DNA of 39,815 bases. Source: Anaerolineae bacterium (lineage in GTDB: Bacteria; Chloroflexota; Anaerolineae; JAFGEY01). The stretch spans positions 1 through 39,815 of the forward strand of contig JADHXD010000030.1 of assembly GCA_016783145.1 (NCBI GenBank), in the 5' to 3' direction. Shown in pieces: positions 25,281 through 35,000 of the stretch. The notes under the pieces were generated by a model. That model was not told the origin of the DNA. It did not search any database and was given only the letters and a program-made list of their open reading frames with translations. Positions within the stretch are counted from its first letter, which is position 1. The number at the start of each line of letters is the position of its first letter. The position numbers were made by a program, and so were the translations under genes.

Positions 25281-26066
25281 CTACTCCCGGGCAGCCTGCG
25301 CTGCGGAGGTGTGCCGGAGCAAGCTCCATCCCAGCAGGAGCACCCCAACAAAGATAAGGGTCCCCGGACCCAGCAGTTTAACCAGCCACATCCATCTCAA
25401 GATCATCTTCCCGGACGTGATGGCAGTCATCCCGACGACCCCGAGCCCCGCCAGGCCGCACAGGATAAAGCCGGGCAGCAGAAGCCCATTCCGCCTCTTC
25501 CTGGCGCCGATGACCAGCAGTGCAAGCCCGACGGCGAGGGGTTCGACGGTCCACAACACGGCCCACGCGTTCCACAGGCCAGTCACGGCGCAGAACTGAA
25601 GCACAGCGCCGTTCAGGCCGAGGACAGCGGCCGGGATCAGCAGCCAGATCGCACGCATATGAACCGCGGCCAGGACAAAGCCAGTGGCCAGAGACAGGAC
25701 CTCCAGCGGCCAGAGCCACCGCCAGGCACCCCACCAGTCCAGGACGCTGGCAAAGAGCAGGATGCCCCCGGTGGTCAGGACCGGCATGCCGGGGATCAGC
25801 AGCCCACCCAATCCGCGACGGTCACGGTACAGGAAGGGCGGCAGCACAAAGCACAGTCCAGCGCAGACCACGAGCAGAGGCCACCACCTCCAGATCGCGA
25901 ATACGCCCCATACGCTCACCCCAAACATGGGCAGGACAAAGGTCACTGCCATCGAAAAGGCACCCCACAGGATCAGCGCCGTACCCACCAGGATGCTCGC
26001 CCGCTTGTCCACGTTGTCGTCCCTCCCTCCAGAGATGCGTCCCATCGAACTCGATAGTCCAAGCAT
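25281..26066 (-). CDS. Four-repeat polytopic membrane protein sharing its module with the neighbouring kinase
   Basis: A 261-residue membrane protein from ATG 26066 (GAGGAG six bases upstream). I see about four copies of a ~50-residue unit, at about 26-75, 89-135, 142-187 and 196-245. Each follows the pattern L-I/L-P-G, a helix, a W-x-x-W turn, an LWPLE-type motif and a second helix (RWLWPLEVLSL, AVLWTVEPLAVG, RWMWLVKLLGPG). Residues 140-175 match residues 424-459 of the adjacent kinase at 22 of 36 positions. No catalytic motif and no signal peptide. It may be a membrane partner or paralogous sensor of the kinase. Followed by a strong terminator. Confidence 0.75.
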   Translation of the reverse strand: MLGLSSSMGRISGGRDDNVDKRASILVGTALILWGAFSMAVTFVLPMFGVSVWGVFAIWRWWPLLVVCAGLCFVLPPFLYRDRRGLGGLLIPGMPVLTTGGILLFASVLDWWGAWRWLWPLEVLSLATGFVLAAVHMRAIWLLIPAAVLGLNGAVLQFCAVTGLWNAWAVLWTVEPLAVGLALLVIGARKRRNGLLLPGFILCGLAGLGVVGMTAITSGKMILRWMWLVKLLGPGTLIFVGVLLLGWSLLRHTSAAQAARE

Positions 26067-26187
26067 AGCATACTCCTCGCTGTGCTGCCTATTCACTGGC
26101 TATCGGGAGACCATCGAAGCCACATCAATTCGGCGCCGAGCCCAGTGAGTAGCCACAGCCCACGTGCCACTCGCCACGCCGTACGGT

Positions 26188-27729
26188 TCAGCCAAACACG
26201 GACCTCGCCAGAGACGCAAGGATAACCAGGAGACACCAGATAGCAGACATCAGACCGATGACGCAACCGAGTGGACGGCTCACCTGGCGGGACAGGGCCC
26301 TTCGTCTTGCCAGCCAGATCGTCAGCCAGATGGACCCCGGCACGAGAAGCAGCTCGAGCGGCCACAGGTATGCCCAGTGGTGCCAGTTGCCGGTCACGGC
26401 ACAGTACGCGAATATCACGCCGTTTCCCAGCAAGATAGCGGCTGGGATCAGCAGCCAGATAGAGGATGTGGCGTAAAGGATCACGCCCAGCCCCATGCTG
26501 ACGGCAAGCATCTCGGTTGGCCACCCTCGCTTCAAGATCCCCCACCGGCCGCTTATGCCACCCAGCCACACCATCGCCAGGTTGCAGATAATCACCAATA
26601 CCACCGCAGCGACGACCGAACTCCCGGTGTTCAGCGCTGGCCAGGTCAGCCGTGGCTGGGGTGGGGTCTCCGGATGGTCGGGAGGTTTCCCCTCGTCTGC
26701 CGCTCGATGCTCCGCTGCCAGAAGCCGAGCTGGTATGGCGTCCGTGTCATCTCCGGCAAGACGTGGGTCCGAGAACTTGGCCCTGTCCGCTCCGGACAAG
26801 ACAGCAACCGAACCCGGTCCTGAACTGCGCGTCGCATCATCTACATCCAGCCAGGGCGGTCGGGAGACGTGCGCCGGCAGCTCTATCCCTGCCTCATCTA
26901 CTGCCTGACGCAGTGCCAGGCTCATTTCTTCTGCGCCTTGATAGCGATCCTCCGGGCGCTTTGCCACGCATTTGGCAACGAGCCTTTCGACAGCGGCAGG
27001 AATAGTTGGGTTGACCTCTCTGGGCAAGGGCAAAGGATCGTGCAGATGCTTCATCAGGACCGCCAGCGGGGTGTCCGCATCAAAGGGAGTGCTCTGGGTA
27101 AGCATTTCATAGAACACGATGCCCAGCGAGTAGATATCGCTGCGCGGATCGCACCGCCCCTCCAGTCCCTGCTCCGGCGCGATGTAGTTCAGTGTACCCA
27201 TCAAGGCGCCGGCGACAGTGTGACGGGTGCCGCCGATGATTTGAGCGATGCCAAAGTCAACCAGGACGGCCTGACCGCGCTTGGTGAGCATGATGTTGGC
27301 TGGCTTGATATCGCGGTGGATCATCCCCTCTCCGTGTGCATAGCCTAGCCCGTCGAGGACGTCGAGCACGATGCGTGCGACATCCCCGAGCGGCATATGC
27401 TCGTCGCGAGCCCGGTAGCTGTTCAGACGTGCCCTGAGCGTATCGCCCTCGAGAAGTTCGGTCACCATGTAGAAGGTGCCTTCCCACACGTCAAAGTCAA
27501 AGACCCGGATGATGCTTGCGTGACATAGTCCAGCGACTGCCTTTGCCTCGCGCTGGAAACGGGCCAGGAACTCGTCTTCTTCCGCCAGATCGGGACGCAG
27601 CACCTTGATCGCTACGTACCGATCTAGCTGCGGATGGTATGCTCGATATACCTGAGCCATTCCCCCACGACCTAGAGGCTCCAGCACCTGGTACCTGCCG
27701 AGTTCCTTGCCCTGCAATGAAGCAAGCAT
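26188..27729 (-). CDS. Membrane-anchored Hanks-type Ser/Thr protein kinase
   Basis: A 513-residue kinase from ATG 27729. The catalytic domain (about 13-275) has the glycine loop GRGGMAQV (20-27), the ATP lysine in VAIKVL (Lys42), HRDIKPAN (138-145), DFG (158-160), activation segment GTLNYIAPEQ and SDIYSLG, so all key residues are present. A proline/acid-rich juxtamembrane linker runs to about 365, followed by about five transmembrane helices (370-510) and no extracellular PASTA or other binding domain. The membrane part carries two copies of the W-W/LWPLE repeat found in the next gene. Upstream in-frame start codons at 27834 add a non-conserved basic stretch and are not preferred. Sits between an FHA/winged-helix regulator and its membrane paralogue; these three likely form one signalling unit (inference). 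Confidence 0.92.
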   Translation of the reverse strand: MLASLQGKELGRYQVLEPLGRGGMAQVYRAYHPQLDRYVAIKVLRPDLAEEDEFLARFQREAKAVAGLCHASIIRVFDFDVWEGTFYMVTELLEGDTLRARLNSYRARDEHMPLGDVARIVLDVLDGLGYAHGEGMIHRDIKPANIMLTKRGQAVLVDFGIAQIIGGTRHTVAGALMGTLNYIAPEQGLEGRCDPRSDIYSLGIVFYEMLTQSTPFDADTPLAVLMKHLHDPLPLPREVNPTIPAAVERLVAKCVAKRPEDRYQGAEEMSLALRQAVDEAGIELPAHVSRPPWLDVDDATRSSGPGSVAVLSGADRAKFSDPRLAGDDTDAIPARLLAAEHRAADEGKPPDHPETPPQPRLTWPALNTGSSVVAAVVLVIICNLAMVWLGGISGRWGILKRGWPTEMLAVSMGLGVILYATSSIWLLIPAAILLGNGVIFAYCAVTGNWHHWAYLWPLELLLVPGSIWLTIWLARRRALSRQVSRPLGCVIGLMSAIWCLLVILASLARSVFG

Positions 27730-27926
27730 CGTACCTTTCTTCCTCACTTGCGCTTGGGGTCCATCAACCCACCCTCTGCGTCTGCTGGAAATGCTGCGCG
27801 CGCGATGCCAGGCACGCGGGAGCATCCCGTGCATAGAATACCACAGTCTGGATAGAGCTACCTATCTGGCGGCTAACAGTCGGCCACACGGTTCGGGTCT
27901 GTGGAGAGAGACCTTGAGTTCCGCCA

Positions 27927-28541
27927 CTAGCCGCGGGACAGAAGCTTGTAGCCCAATCCCCGCATGGTCAGCAGGAGTTGAGGGCTGGCGGGATCGAGCT
28001 CCAGCTTGGCGCGCAGGCGGCGCACCAGGTTCTCCACCTGGTAGTCATAGACGCTGTCGCTGTACTCGGGCCAAACAGCCGAGCCGATGTCGTCCTTTGA
28101 GCACACCTGTCCGCGGTTTGCGTGAAGGTGAGCGAGCAGTGCGACCTCTTTTGATGAGAGGGCGACCACGCGCCGGTCCACGCGCACAACGCCAGCGGCC
28201 ACATCCACCTCAAGATCGGGAAAAGGGGTATCACGGAAGGTAATGTCGGGGTCGTGAAAGACCAGCGTGACGTCGCCCACGGTGATCCGATCCTGGTCGC
28301 GCAGTTCCACGGGGGTCAGGATTCGCTCGTCGTTGAGGTAGGTGCCGTTTGTACTATCCAGGTCCTCCAGGATCACACGCCACCCCTCCCGACGCACGCG
28401 GGCGTGTTCGCGGGAAACGCGCTTGCTGGTGACCACGATGTCGCTTTCGAGCGCGCGACCCATGATCACAGTATCGCCGGTCAAAAGATGCTCTCGCCCC
28501 GTCGGATCGGTCAGAAAGGGGGCGGGCTCAGTTTGGGCCAT
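27927..28541 (-). CDS. FHA domain / OmpR-type winged-helix transcriptional regulator
   Basis: A 204-residue protein from ATG 28541 (GGAGG six bases upstream). Residues 12-98 are a forkhead-associated domain with the phosphothreonine-binding core: GR (28-29), SREH (43-46) and STNGT (63-67). Residues 108-203 are a transcriptional-regulator winged helix (LSSKEVALLAHLHANRGQVCSKDDI, YDYQVENLVRRLRAKLE, LLTMRGLGYKL) as in OmpR/PhoB, but with no receiver domain. It should bind DNA and be controlled by binding a phosphorylated threonine, either on itself (the linker has Thr101 and Thr105) or on a partner. The adjacent Ser/Thr kinase is the obvious source. Own promoter at 28582-28610. Confidence 0.9.
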   Translation of the reverse strand: MAQTEPAPFLTDPTGREHLLTGDTVIMGRALESDIVVTSKRVSREHARVRREGWRVILEDLDSTNGTYLNDERILTPVELRDQDRITVGDVTLVFHDPDITFRDTPFPDLEVDVAAGVVRVDRRVVALSSKEVALLAHLHANRGQVCSKDDIGSAVWPEYSDSVYDYQVENLVRRLRAKLELDPASPQLLLTMRGLGYKLLSRG

Positions 28542-28581
28542 CGCATACCTCCGGCTCTGGCGGTGCACAGCTACCGCAACA

Positions 28582-28610
28582 AGTCTACACCGGCCATCCA
28601 ACTGTGTCAA
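28582..28610 (-). promoter_or_regulatory. SigmaA-type promoter of the FHA regulator (and perhaps the kinase)
   Basis: On the minus strand TTGACA (28605-28610), a 17-base spacer, then TAGACT (28582-28587), about 40 bases before the ATG at 28541. It separates the signalling genes from the DNA-repair run upstream. Confidence 0.7.
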
Positions 28611-28639
28611 GCCAGTTCGCCCAGTTCGCGCTGATCTCC

Positions 28640-30364
28640 CTATGCTCCCCTGCTGCGTGCCCACGCCAGCAGCCGCTCCAAACTCCAGGCATTGACGACA
28701 TCGTCCGCGGTCGCCCACCCTCGCCGCGCGGTTGCCAGCCCAAAGATCAAGTGATCCAGATCTCGAACGTCGTGAGCGTCCGAGTTGATAGCCAGCTTTA
28801 CGCCCAGTTCCACCGCCCGGGCAACGTGGACATCGGACAGATCCAGGCGGTCAGGATGCGCGTTGATCTCGAGTGCCGTGCCCGTCTCGGCCGCAGCACG
28901 CAGAACGGCCTCCATGTCCAGGTCTGCTCCCTCCCGCCTGCCGAGCAGGCGTCCTGTGGGATGGGCGATGACATCGACGTGGGGGTTGCGGATCGCTGAG
29001 AGCAGCCGCCGAGTGGTACGCTCTCGCCCGGTGCGAAGACCGGTATGGAGGGATGCGACGACAATGTCCAGACCAGCCAGCACCTCGTCAGGGTAGTCCA
29101 GCGTTCCGTCCGCGCGGATCTCGACCTCGATTCCCGCCAGGACACGTACCCCGCTGCAGCCAGCGTTCACGGCGTCGATCTCGGCCCGTTGTTCTTGCAG
29201 CTCCTCTTCCCTCAATCCTCCCGCCACTGCCATTCCGTAGCTGTGGTCGGTGATCAGGATGTAGTGCAGTCCTCGGGCGCGTGCAGCCTCTGCCATCTGC
29301 GCCACGGACTGGTGTCCGTCAGAGAAGGTGGTGTGCATCTGCAAGTCACCCTGAATGTCCGCGTATTCGATCAGAGGGGGAAGCCGCCCTTCCCGCGCGG
29401 CCTCGATCTCCCCGCGGCCCTCCCGCAGCTCAGGAGGAATGAACGGCAGGCCCAGGTGACGGTACACCAGCTTCTCGTCAGCGCATAGCACCTCAGTACC
29501 ATCCTCCCGCACGAGGGCACGCTTGCTCAGACGGTATCCCTGCTGCTGTGCGACTATCCCCAGTGCAGCGTTGTGTGCCTGGCTGCCGGTGAGATACTGC
29601 AGCGCCGTGCCCCACCGCTCAGGTTCCACAATGTGTAGGCCCAGCTCGAGTCCCCCAGAAGAGCGGATGGCAGTCGTGATCCCGTCGTTGGCGAGCAGCT
29701 CGGATACGAGGGGGAGTCTGGCAAGGTGCTCAGTGACCAGCGCCGGGTCACGGGATGCCACCACCAGGCCTCCATCTGCCACGGTGTCCTGCATCCGGCG
29801 GAGGTCACCGATCGGGGCAGCCCTCTGGACGCCCTGAAGCCCCTCAAGACTGGCCAGTATCTCATAGGCTGAGTACCAGGCTGCTCCAAGCGGAGTCCTG
29901 CCAGTCCGACGGCGCAGGGACGCGATCCCTTCCAGTATCCTGGCTTCGGTGCGCGGTCCCATGCCCTGCAGCTGCTGCACAGTGCCAGCGCGAGCAGCGC
30001 TCTCCAGCTCGTCAATGCTGGTCACTCCCAGTTCCTTCCACACACGGCCGGCCGTCTTGGGCCCGACGTCTGGGACATCGAGCATCTCTACTACGCCAGG
30101 AGGAACCTGCTGCACAAGTCGCTCGTAGAAGCCCAACTTGCCTGTGGTCAGCATCTCTTCGATTTTGGCTGCGAGGACGTCGCCGATCCCCGGGAGATCC
30201 CCCAGCTTCCCCTCACGCCACTTGGCGGTGATGTCTCCCTCCAGGCCGTCAATGGTCTCTGCAGCGCGTCGGTAGGCGCGGACTCTGCGCTGACTCTCGC
30301 CCTGAATCCCCAGGATGTCCGCGATCTTGCGAAAGGTCCGAGCGATCTCCTGGTTTTCTACCAT
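28640..30364 (-). CDS. polX: Family X DNA polymerase / PHP domain protein with degenerate polymerase active site
   Basis: A 574-residue protein of bacterial PolX size and order. N-terminal 8-kDa-like and helix-hairpin-helix regions contain LPGIGDVLAAKIEEM (57-71), LDVPDVGPKTAGRVW (95-109) and LQGMGPRTEARILEG (132-146). The palm follows at about 155-310, then the PHP domain (336-572) with DLQMHTTFSDG, TDHS, GIEVEI, HPTGRLLGRR, EINAHPDR and SDAHDV, so the metal-site pattern is kept. In the palm the nucleotidyl-transfer motif GS-x-RR...GDIDIL reads GDLRRMQDTVADGGLV: the first Asp stays (D197), the second is Gly199, and the third (VDLR) is Gly242 in LELGLHIV. I infer nuclease/end-processing function without polymerisation. 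Last gene of the addBA run, 24 bases after the glycosylase gene. Confidence 0.88.
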   Translation of the reverse strand: MVENQEIARTFRKIADILGIQGESQRRVRAYRRAAETIDGLEGDITAKWREGKLGDLPGIGDVLAAKIEEMLTTGKLGFYERLVQQVPPGVVEMLDVPDVGPKTAGRVWKELGVTSIDELESAARAGTVQQLQGMGPRTEARILEGIASLRRRTGRTPLGAAWYSAYEILASLEGLQGVQRAAPIGDLRRMQDTVADGGLVVASRDPALVTEHLARLPLVSELLANDGITTAIRSSGGLELGLHIVEPERWGTALQYLTGSQAHNAALGIVAQQQGYRLSKRALVREDGTEVLCADEKLVYRHLGLPFIPPELREGRGEIEAAREGRLPPLIEYADIQGDLQMHTTFSDGHQSVAQMAEAARARGLHYILITDHSYGMAVAGGLREEELQEQRAEIDAVNAGCSGVRVLAGIEVEIRADGTLDYPDEVLAGLDIVVASLHTGLRTGRERTTRRLLSAIRNPHVDVIAHPTGRLLGRREGADLDMEAVLRAAAETGTALEINAHPDRLDLSDVHVARAVELGVKLAINSDAHDVRDLDHLIFGLATARRGWATADDVVNAWSLERLLAWARSRGA

Positions 30365-30388
30365 CCTTCTGCTCTCTCCTGTCTCCCC

Positions 30389-31012
30389 TCACGACGGGGA
30401 GATCCCCAGGCACTGCCACAGCCGCGAAAGATGCGCCAGGGCCTGAGCAACGCGTTCCCGGTTCGCTGGCTGGTTGAGCCACAGGTTGGCTCCGCTCGGG
30501 TGGGGAAGAGGCACAATCCACTGCCCGTCTTCGCCCGGCAGCGCCTTGCCCACGACCTCGACCAACGGCACTGCTCCCAGGAAACGACGGATCGCCAGTC
30601 CGCCGACGGGAAGGATGATCTTTGGGCGCACGAGCGCCAGCTCCTGGTCGAGGAACGGCGCGCACAGCTTCTGTTCAGATCGCTTGGGCACCCGGTCCCC
30701 TTTGCCGCCACGACCTCGCCCCGGATAGCACTTTGTGATCGCGGTCATGTACTGGGTCGCGCGGAACTCGATCTCCTGCCATCCGGTCTCGGCCAGCCAT
30801 TCGAACAGCCGGCGGCCCGACGACCCATTGAAGGGCCGGCCGGCCTCTACCTCGGTGATGCCAGGAGCTTGCCCAACGACCATCACCTCCGCAGTCGCCA
30901 CGCCAGAGAACACCGCACCTGGCGTGATGAGATGCCCCTCCTCCAAACAGCGCAGGCAGGCACGCATCTGGCGGTGGAGAGCGGCAAGTGAGTCACGCTC
31001 TTCCATGGGCAC
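30389..31012 (-). CDS. Fe-S uracil-DNA glycosylase superfamily protein
   Basis: A 207-residue protein of the family 4/5-type UDG fold. Motif 1 is VGQAPGITE (46-54) followed by RPFNGSSGRRLF (59-70); the late motif is LPHPSGANLW (169-178). Four cysteines (19, 22, 95, 117) have the spacing expected for the [4Fe-4S] cluster of these enzymes (CLRC near the N-terminus, TKCYP, KLCAP). It should excise uracil or related deaminated bases from DNA, the first step of base excision. Start GTG 31012, overlapping the aminopeptidase gene by 20 bases; ATG 31006 is an equal alternative. It lies directly before the PolX gene, whose family acts later in the same pathway. Confidence 0.82.
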   Translation of the reverse strand: MPMEERDSLAALHRQMRACLRCLEEGHLITPGAVFSGVATAEVMVVGQAPGITEVEAGRPFNGSSGRRLFEWLAETGWQEIEFRATQYMTAITKCYPGRGRGGKGDRVPKRSEQKLCAPFLDQELALVRPKIILPVGGLAIRRFLGAVPLVEVVGKALPGEDGQWIVPLPHPSGANLWLNQPANRERVAQALAHLSRLWQCLGISPS

Positions 31013-32048
31013 TCAAGTACGCGATGAGAAGGCGGGTGACGTTGACCACAGAGCTCGCGTGGGTGATTTCGTAGCCATGTGAGTTCTCCCGCGGATAGCC
31101 AAAGCAGACGGTCTTTCCCGCCAGGCCTGCTTCCCGCACGCGTCCCGCATCCGATCCCGCAGCCGCGTACAGGCATGGCTGCGCCCCGAAGCCCAGTTCA
31201 CTTGCCAGGCGCAGCAGTCTATCGCACTCGGCCTTGGTGTGATAGGCTTTCTCTCGGTACCACACGACCGGGCGTGCATCCAGGGTCACTGGCAGACCGT
31301 GTGCGACCGGAGAGGTGTCCAGAGCCACGCAGATATCGGGCCTGATCAATCGGGCTGCCCGCACCGCGCCCAACATACCGACCTCCTCACCGTGCGCCGC
31401 CACAAAGTACAGATCAGGCCGGGTCTCCTTGGCCGGTACATCGCGCCTTGCCATCTCCCTCAGCGCATAGACGAGCGAAACCAAGCCCATCCGATCATCG
31501 AGGGTGAACGAAGCGATATAGTCTCCCAGATGCTGGATCTGCTTTCGCTCACGAGAGACGACCGCGCGGCTTCCAACGTGCACGCCCTGCGCTTCCAGCC
31601 CTGCGCGGCTCTGCCCGGTGAACACCGTCACCAGATCCCAGGTCAGTGCTCGACTACGATCAAGCTCAGGCACGGGTCCTGTCGTTGTGTGCACAGAGCC
31701 GACAGACAGGATGCCTCGCACGATGCTGCCATCGTCGGCGATCACGTCCACAGGACCCTCTCCATACTTCCAGGGCCTCGAGCCGCCGCAGTTCTCCACT
31801 CGCAGGCTGCCGTCTCCTGCCACCTCGGTAACGATCATCCCGATCTCGTCTTTGTGGGCGCAGACCATCACTTTCGGCCCGCCGCCAGGCAGGTGGGCAC
31901 ACACATTCGTGGCATCGTCCTGCCAGACCTCTGCCCCGGTCTCTGCAAACTCGCGCAGAATCACGGCATCGATCTCTCCTTCCTGGCCGGCCGGCGAATG
32001 ACAGGCGATCAGCTCAGACAACAACACAATCATCTCGTCGCGATCCAT
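30993..32048 (-). CDS. M42 family aminopeptidase (glutamyl aminopeptidase / endoglucanase-M-like)
   Basis: A 351-residue metallopeptidase of the tetrahedral-aminopeptidase clan. Metal and catalytic residues are all in place: AHKDEIG (His65 region), TLDDRMG (bridging Asp), HGEEVG (general-base Glu and ligand Glu), ALDTSP (Asp ligand) and the late ENSHGYEI (His ligand). Members form cytosolic dodecamers that trim peptides; older annotations as cellulase are unreliable. The start is fixed by AAGGAGGG before ATG 32048. It lies 12 bases after addA, an odd partner for repair genes; it may simply share the operon. Confidence 0.88.
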   Translation of the reverse strand: MDRDEMIVLLSELIACHSPAGQEGEIDAVILREFAETGAEVWQDDATNVCAHLPGGGPKVMVCAHKDEIGMIVTEVAGDGSLRVENCGGSRPWKYGEGPVDVIADDGSIVRGILSVGSVHTTTGPVPELDRSRALTWDLVTVFTGQSRAGLEAQGVHVGSRAVVSRERKQIQHLGDYIASFTLDDRMGLVSLVYALREMARRDVPAKETRPDLYFVAAHGEEVGMLGAVRAARLIRPDICVALDTSPVAHGLPVTLDARPVVWYREKAYHTKAECDRLLRLASELGFGAQPCLYAAAGSDAGRVREAGLAGKTVCFGYPRENSHGYEITHASSVVNVTRLLIAYLSAHGRA

Positions 32049-32060
32049 GTGACCCTCCTT

Positions 32061-35000
32061 TCACGACGCACCATCGATTCGATGGACGTGTACTTGCCCG
32101 GCATAGTTGAGCAAACACAGCACTGCCTGAACGCGCTGATCCAGAAGCCGCTCCGCCGCCGCGACGTAGCGTCGCGATTGGGCCACATAGTCCTGATCTG
32201 CGAGCAGCCTTGACAGATCTGCCGGATCCCTCACCGCATCGGTCTTGAATTCCACGATCGTCCACACTCCCTGTCGCTGATAGAGCGCATCGATGATCCC
32301 GTTCTCCAGGCGTCCCTCCATCTGTAGGCTGTAGGGTACCTCGTGCAACCGCCGATCCGCTGCGACCATCTCAAAGCAGAGCGGATGGACGTGAAAGCGC
32401 GTCAGAAGCGCCTCGCTCTGACGGACAGCATCGGCAAGCTGGCGAGGATCGGTCAGACCGTATCCCCGGGCCCGCGCGCGGGCCCAGCGCTCAAAACCGC
32501 CGCGCTGGGTAGACTGCTCAGTGGGGAAACGCCAGGCTGCGAGCGCCTCGTGCACCACGGAGCCGACTACCCATGCAGGCGCTCTGGGTCGCCTGACAGC
32601 CGGCACCACTCGCCACACGCGTTGTGGCGGGGGCCGCTCCTGATCGGAGACCTTTTGGTCCACAAGCTCCACCTCCAAAGCCACAGGCTCCAGCAGAGCA
32701 GGAGGAAGCTGAACCATCGGCTTCTCTTTCGCCAAAGCCGGCGCATCCGCCTGGCCTTGGGCAGACCTCACCCATTCGGGCTCATAGATCGCACAGGAGA
32801 CCGGCGTTGAGCCTATGCATCCATTCAGGCGGTTGACCCCTGCCCCTTCGTTGTGGTACTCGAGCCCGGGGCAGCCCAGATCCAGGCCCCCATCATCCAC
32901 GAGCTTCCCTAGCCATCTCCCCAGTTGGCCCGGTCGACCGTCCTGCCTGAGGCGAATGTACCCGCTCAAGATCAGTTTCTCCCGAGCCCGAGTTGCCGCC
33001 ACATAGAAGAGCCGGTCTTGCTCGGCGGCGTCCTGATCGCTGTCACGCGCCTGACCTACCCTGTAGATCGCCGACGCTGCGCGCCGCTGGCCTCCATGCA
33101 GCGAATCATCCGCCTTCAGCGGCGGTAGGATGCCCAACTGGGGATCGATCAGCACGGAGCTTCGGCTCCCGCTGCCATAGGTCAAATCGCCTATGACCAC
33201 CACGGGGAACTCTAGCCCTTTGGCTGCGTGGATGCTCATGATCTGCAGCGCGCCCTCCGCAGTAGTGCGCGCTTCTCCCTCGTGCGCCCCACCTGTGCGT
33301 AGCCTGCGCACGTAGTCTAGGAACTCGCCAACGCTCACGATGCCACTGGCATTGGCATCGGCCAGGAGCTTTCTCACATTGCGCGCGCCTCGTGACTGCC
33401 CTGCCTGGATCAGCGCAGCGCAGTAGTCGGTCTCATCCAGGAATGCCTTCAACAGGGAGGCCACCGAGATACGCCCAGCTTGCTGTTGCATGTGCTCGAC
33501 GATGGAGACCGCCCGCGCGATCCGCGGCTGTTCCTCCTCTGGCCAAGTGCCGATATCCGCCCAACGCAGGATGCTCCATAGGGAGGTGCCAGTCTTCGCT
33601 GTGTCGCGATGTCGGCAGATCTGATAGAGTGTCGCATCCGAGAGCCCCAAGGCTGGCGATCGCAGTAGCCCAACCAAAGCTACATCGTCTGTGGGATCGG
33701 CGAACACCTGCAGGGCGTTCAGCAGGTCGCGGATCTCCGGTCGGCCGTAGAATCCACGTCCAGCCACGGTCAGGAAAGGTACGCCGGCCTTCTCCAGCGC
33801 ATCTTCGTAGGCGGCAAAGGACGAGGACGCGCGACACAGAATGGCGATGTCCCCGTACTCTAGAGGGCGGGCTTGCCCATCTACTACGACCTGGACCTCC
33901 TTCGCCCCTACCATGGACTCGATCCGCGCCGCAAGGGCGTCCGCTGCGCGCACGAGGGCTCCGCCCGTCTTGGACCCGACGGTCAGGTGCATCTCGATGT
34001 GAGGAGCCACAAAGCCCGGACCAGGGTCCTCGCGATGATGCAGCAGAGGCGCAAAGGGTTCCAGCCAGGGCCGATCTAGGTCTTGTTCCTCCCCCAGCAC
34101 GGGACGCAAGAGATCGTTCAGTCCCGCGATCAGATCACGGTGAGCGCGATACGAGGTCGCCAACTGTGAGTCGGTCCCGCCTTCTCGCGCGATCCGGCTT
34201 CGCTCGCTCCGGAACACGGCCACGTCGGCGCCCCGGAAACGATAGATCGACTGCTTGGCATCGCCGACGATGAACAGCTTTCCGCCATCCCCGTTCAGCA
34301 ACCTGACCAGGTCTCGTTGCCGGCTATTCGTGTCCTGGAACTCGTCCACCAGGATCGCCCGGACCTCTTGCTGCCACCTGGTCTGTACTGAGCGATCGCG
34401 TTCCAGCAAGGCGAGCGCGCTGTGCTCCAGGTCATCAAAGTCCTGGACCTGAAGCCTCTGCTTCAGCCGAACATAGGCCGCTGTGCCCTGCCTGAAAAGC
34501 CGACACAGTGCGGGTGTCGCGTCTGCCAGCCGCATATCCAGGGATAGATCGATCCCGTCACCCACAAGATCGCTCAGGCTCGCATCGTACAAGACCTGCA
34601 GTTCCTTGATGGCCACCTTGGGTTCGGCCGGCTTCCAGTTCCTGGCCTGACCCACCTGCTTCATTTCGCTGCGCAGGGCAGCCAGCCGCCGAGAGACTGC
34701 CGCTGTGTCATCGACCCGGAGAGCGGCCTCGATTTCATTCCAGAGAGCGAGCAAGCGGCGCAGTGGACCAGCCAGACGGTCTCCTGCAGCCTCCGCGCGG
34801 TCGATCGCTCCCTCGGCTCGAAGCTCCAGCAACTCAGCAAACCGCGCTCGAACTGCCTTGTGGCCCACAAAGCTCAGGATGGGAGCGACCAGGACCGGTC
34901 TCCACACGGGCCACGGCTGCTCAGGTACCTGCGAAAGGCATTGGGCAACCTCCAGCCGCCGCCGCATGAGCTCTTCGAGGACCTGTCTCAGGACGACTTC

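Noticed and set aside
24804-26057. A 417-codon plus-strand open frame across the GNAT, promoter and membrane-protein genes
   Set aside because: It crosses a strong terminator and promoter, is made of Gln/Arg/Pro-rich low-complexity sequence, and lies opposite two recognisable genes.
27812-27832. Imperfect hairpin (GCAC-GC-GGGA / TCCC-GTGC) upstream of the kinase
   Set aside because: It has a two-base bulge and no T-run; too weak to call a terminator or attenuator.
27730-27834. 35-residue N-terminal extension of the Ser/Thr kinase
   Set aside because: Basic, unconserved sequence; the ATG at 27729 places the kinase domain at its usual distance from the N-terminus.
29328-29348. Gln instead of the first His in the PolX PHP motif (DLQMHTTFSDG)
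   Set aside because: As I recall, T. thermophilus PolX, an active nuclease, has the same DLQ-x-H variant, so I do not treat it as loss of function.
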